Source: Oscillospiraceae bacterium
Lineage (GTDB): Bacteria; Bacillota; Clostridia; Oscillospirales; Ruminococcaceae
DNA: 5,391 nt
Assembly: GCA_031260615.1 (NCBI GenBank)
Contig: JAISLG010000130.1
Location: forward strand, 1-5,391
Direction: 5' to 3'
This document shows, one piece after another, positions 3,680-5,391 of this stretch; positions within the stretch are counted from its first letter, which is position 1; each line of letters starts with the position of its first letter. The notes below the pieces were generated by a model. It ran no database searches. It saw only the letters and a program-made list of their open reading frames with translations, and was not told where the DNA came from. The translations under genes and the position numbers were made by a program.

Positions 3680-5391
3680 ATGGTTGACCCATTATCAGCA
3701 CTATGGGTGCTAATTGGGGCCGCGCTTGTGTTCTTTATGCAAGCAGGTTTCGCAATGGTCGAAACGGGGCTTACTCGCGCGAAAAACGCGGGTAATATCA
3801 TTATGAAGAACACTATGGACTTCGTAATCGGTTCGCTACTCTATTGGCTTGTAGGCTTTGGTATAATGTTCGGCGTGAATAACGGGTTTGTCGGGATAAT
3901 CGACATATTCACCGGACATCTCACGGACGGTAAATACGCCGAAGTCGTACCCGAGGGTATCCCACCCGAAGTGTTCTTTATCTTCCAAACGGTATTCTGC
4001 GCTACTGCCGCGACTATCGTTTCCGGCGCAATGGCAGAACGTACTAAGTTCTCCGCGTACTGCGTTTACTCAGGTGTAATATCCTTGGTTATCTACCCCA
4101 TTTCGGGTCACTGGATATGGGGCGGCGGTTGGCTCGCTGAAAGAGGATTCCACGATTTCGCGGGTTCAACGGCAGTGCATATGGTTGGCGGTATCGCCGC
4201 CGTTGTTGGCGCGGCTATTCTCGGTCCGCGTATCGGCAAATACGAAAAAGACAAGGACGGAAAAAACGTCGTCAATGCAATACCCGGGCATTCGCTTACC
4301 CTCGCCGCAATCGGTGTGTTCATACTCTGGTTCGCTTGGTTCGGGTTTAACGGGGCAAGTTCTGTGTCAATGACTGCGGAAACCGCTCCCCTTGTCGGGC
4401 ATATATTCGTTACCACTAACCTCTCCGCAGTAGCCGCGACTTTAATGGTTATGATACTCTCGTGGATTGTATACAAGAAACCCGATGTGTCTATGACATT
4501 GAATGGCGCGTTGGCAGGGCTTGTTGCGATAACCGCCGGGTGCGATACGGTTGACCCGTGGGCGGCAATTGTAATCGGTTTCCTTGCGGGTATTCTCGTG
4601 TTCTTCGGTGTCGAATTTATCGACAAGGTACTCAAAATAGACGACCCTGTCGGCGCGGTTGCCGTACATTGCCTTAATGGCGCGTTCGGTACGTTATTTG
4701 TCGGATTGTTCAGCAACGGTTCAAACACTGAACTTGACGGCAAAAGTGTAAAAGGATTGTTTGTCGGCGGCGGAGCGGATTTGCTCGGTATACAGGCACT
4801 CGGTGTGGTTTCGGTTGCCGCGTGGGTTGCCGTAACAATTTCAATTACGTTTTTCGTTATCAAGCATACTATGGGGTTGCGTGCATCGCGTGAGGAAGAA
4901 GTTATCGGGCTTGATATAACCGAACACGGACTTATGTCCTCGTATGCGGATTTCATACCGCGCACGCATACGGAAAAGCACGCCGACATTGTTACAGAAT
5001 ACGATGACAGCAAGCCGAATGATGTACCCGTTGTCAAGTATAACAAGCCGACAGCAGAAGATGACGGGCTGAAACTTACCAAAGTAGTTATCGTTACACG
5101 GCTCGAACGGTTTGAGATATTAAAAGACGCGTTGTCCAAAATCGGCATTACGGGTATGTCCGTCACGAATATTATGGGTTGCGGTATGCAAAAAGGTTCG
5201 GACGAATATTACCGCGGTGTACACGTTGAAACGCGGTTGTTGCCGAAGATACAGGTGGAAGTAGTCGTATGCAAAGTACCCGTTGAAACGGTTATTGCGG
5301 CGGCGAAGTCTGCACTCTTCACAGGCAAAATCGGCGACGGTAAGATATTCGTGTACGATGTGGAGAATGTGGTTAAGATACGCACGTCGGA
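3680..5391 (+). CDS. amt: Ammonium transporter fused to a C-terminal P-II signalling domain (3' end cut by the window)
   Basis: The frame stays open to the right edge (570 full codons). Residues 1-394 are an Amt/Rh ammonium channel with about 11 membrane segments and no cleaved signal peptide; the first segment begins at residue 5. Visible Amt marks are FQTVFCATAATIVSGAMAER (pore Phe102), the conserved Asp159 in DFAGSTAVH, the twin pore histidines His167 and His330, and WFGFN. The cytoplasmic tail GLRASREEEVIGLDITEHG is typical. A charged linker (about residues 425-463) joins it to a P-II domain from residue 465, with GITGMSV, Gln504 in CGMQKG (E. coli GlnB Gln39), T-loop Arg512 (Arg47), Lys523 (Lys58), and the B-loop TGKIGDGKIF (548-557). 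The position matching the uridylylated Tyr51 is Val516. Only a few residues after KIRTS are missing. Both halves are trimers in their families, so the tethered P-II probably gates its own channel in response to ATP/ADP and 2-oxoglutarate. It has its own promoter and terminator-isolated unit. Confidence 0.95.
   Translation, partial: MVDPLSALWVLIGAALVFFMQAGFAMVETGLTRAKNAGNIIMKNTMDFVIGSLLYWLVGFGIMFGVNNGFVGIIDIFTGHLTDGKYAEVVPEGIPPEVFFIFQTVFCATAATIVSGAMAERTKFSAYCVYSGVISLVIYPISGHWIWGGGWLAERGFHDFAGSTAVHMVGGIAAVVGAAILGPRIGKYEKDKDGKNVVNAIPGHSLTLAAIGVFILWFAWFGFNGASSVSMTAETAPLVGHIFVTTNLSAVAATLMVMILSWIVYKKPDVSMTLNGALAGLVAITAGCDTVDPWAAIVIGFLAGILVFFGVEFIDKVLKIDDPVGAVAVHCLNGAFGTLFVGLFSNGSNTELDGKSVKGLFVGGGADLLGIQALGVVSVAAWVAVTISITFFVIKHTMGLRASREEEVIGLDITEHGLMSSYADFIPRTHTEKHADIVTEYDDSKPNDVPVVKYNKPTAEDDGLKLTKVVIVTRLERFEILKDALSKIGITGMSVTNIMGCGMQKGSDEYYRGVHVETRLLPKIQVEVVVCKVPVETVIAAAKSALFTGKIGDGKIFVYDVENVVKIRTS

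Noticed and set aside
4108..5166. Long minus-strand open frame of 352 codons
   Set aside because: It is antisense to the amt-P-II gene. Its product is a low-complexity Ser/Thr/Pro/Ala-rich sequence without recognisable domains, while the plus strand has continuous Amt and P-II motifs.

Overview
The window looks like chromosomal DNA from an anaerobic Firmicute of the Clostridia class. The reasons are a rubrerythrin, a rhodanese-less ThiI, a clostridial-type RNase M5/DUF4093 protein with the PDIFGKEKRKT signature, an ammonium transporter fused to a P-II domain, AT-rich intergenic DNA with TTGACA/TATAAT-type promoters, and GGAGG-type ribosome binding sites. Arginine codons are mostly CGN with few AGA/AGG, and ATA is used freely for isoleucine. 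I cannot name a genus.

Layout. Positions 2-121 (+) hold the last 39 codons of a signal peptidase II gene (lspA), cut by the window edge. Fifteen bases later thiI (137-1285, +) encodes a tRNA 4-thiouridine synthase of the short, rhodanese-less type. Rubrerythrin (1332-1877, +) follows with a strong ribosome binding site and its own candidate promoter. A convergent gene on the minus strand (1966-2889) encodes a protein with about three S1 RNA-binding domains; the gap between it and rubrerythrin contains a long hairpin without a U tract. Head-to-head with the S1 gene is an RNase M5-like Toprim gene (rnmV, 2942-3502, +), closed by a clear intrinsic terminator at 3544-3573. A 177-base AT-rich intergenic region then carries a good promoter flanked by a pair of 13-bp inverted repeats. 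It leads into an ammonium channel with a C-terminal P-II domain (3680 to the right edge, +), which lacks only its last few residues.

How they work together. The window is not one pathway. It contains membrane lipoprotein processing, tRNA thiolation, peroxide defence, a divergent pair of RNA-related genes (S1 protein and rRNA/RNA-processing nuclease), and a self-contained nitrogen uptake and sensing module. I see no mobile element, CRISPR array, tRNA or rRNA gene. The most interesting parts are the Amt-P-II fusion, whose T-loop has lost the uridylylated tyrosine, and the repeat-flanked promoter in front of it.
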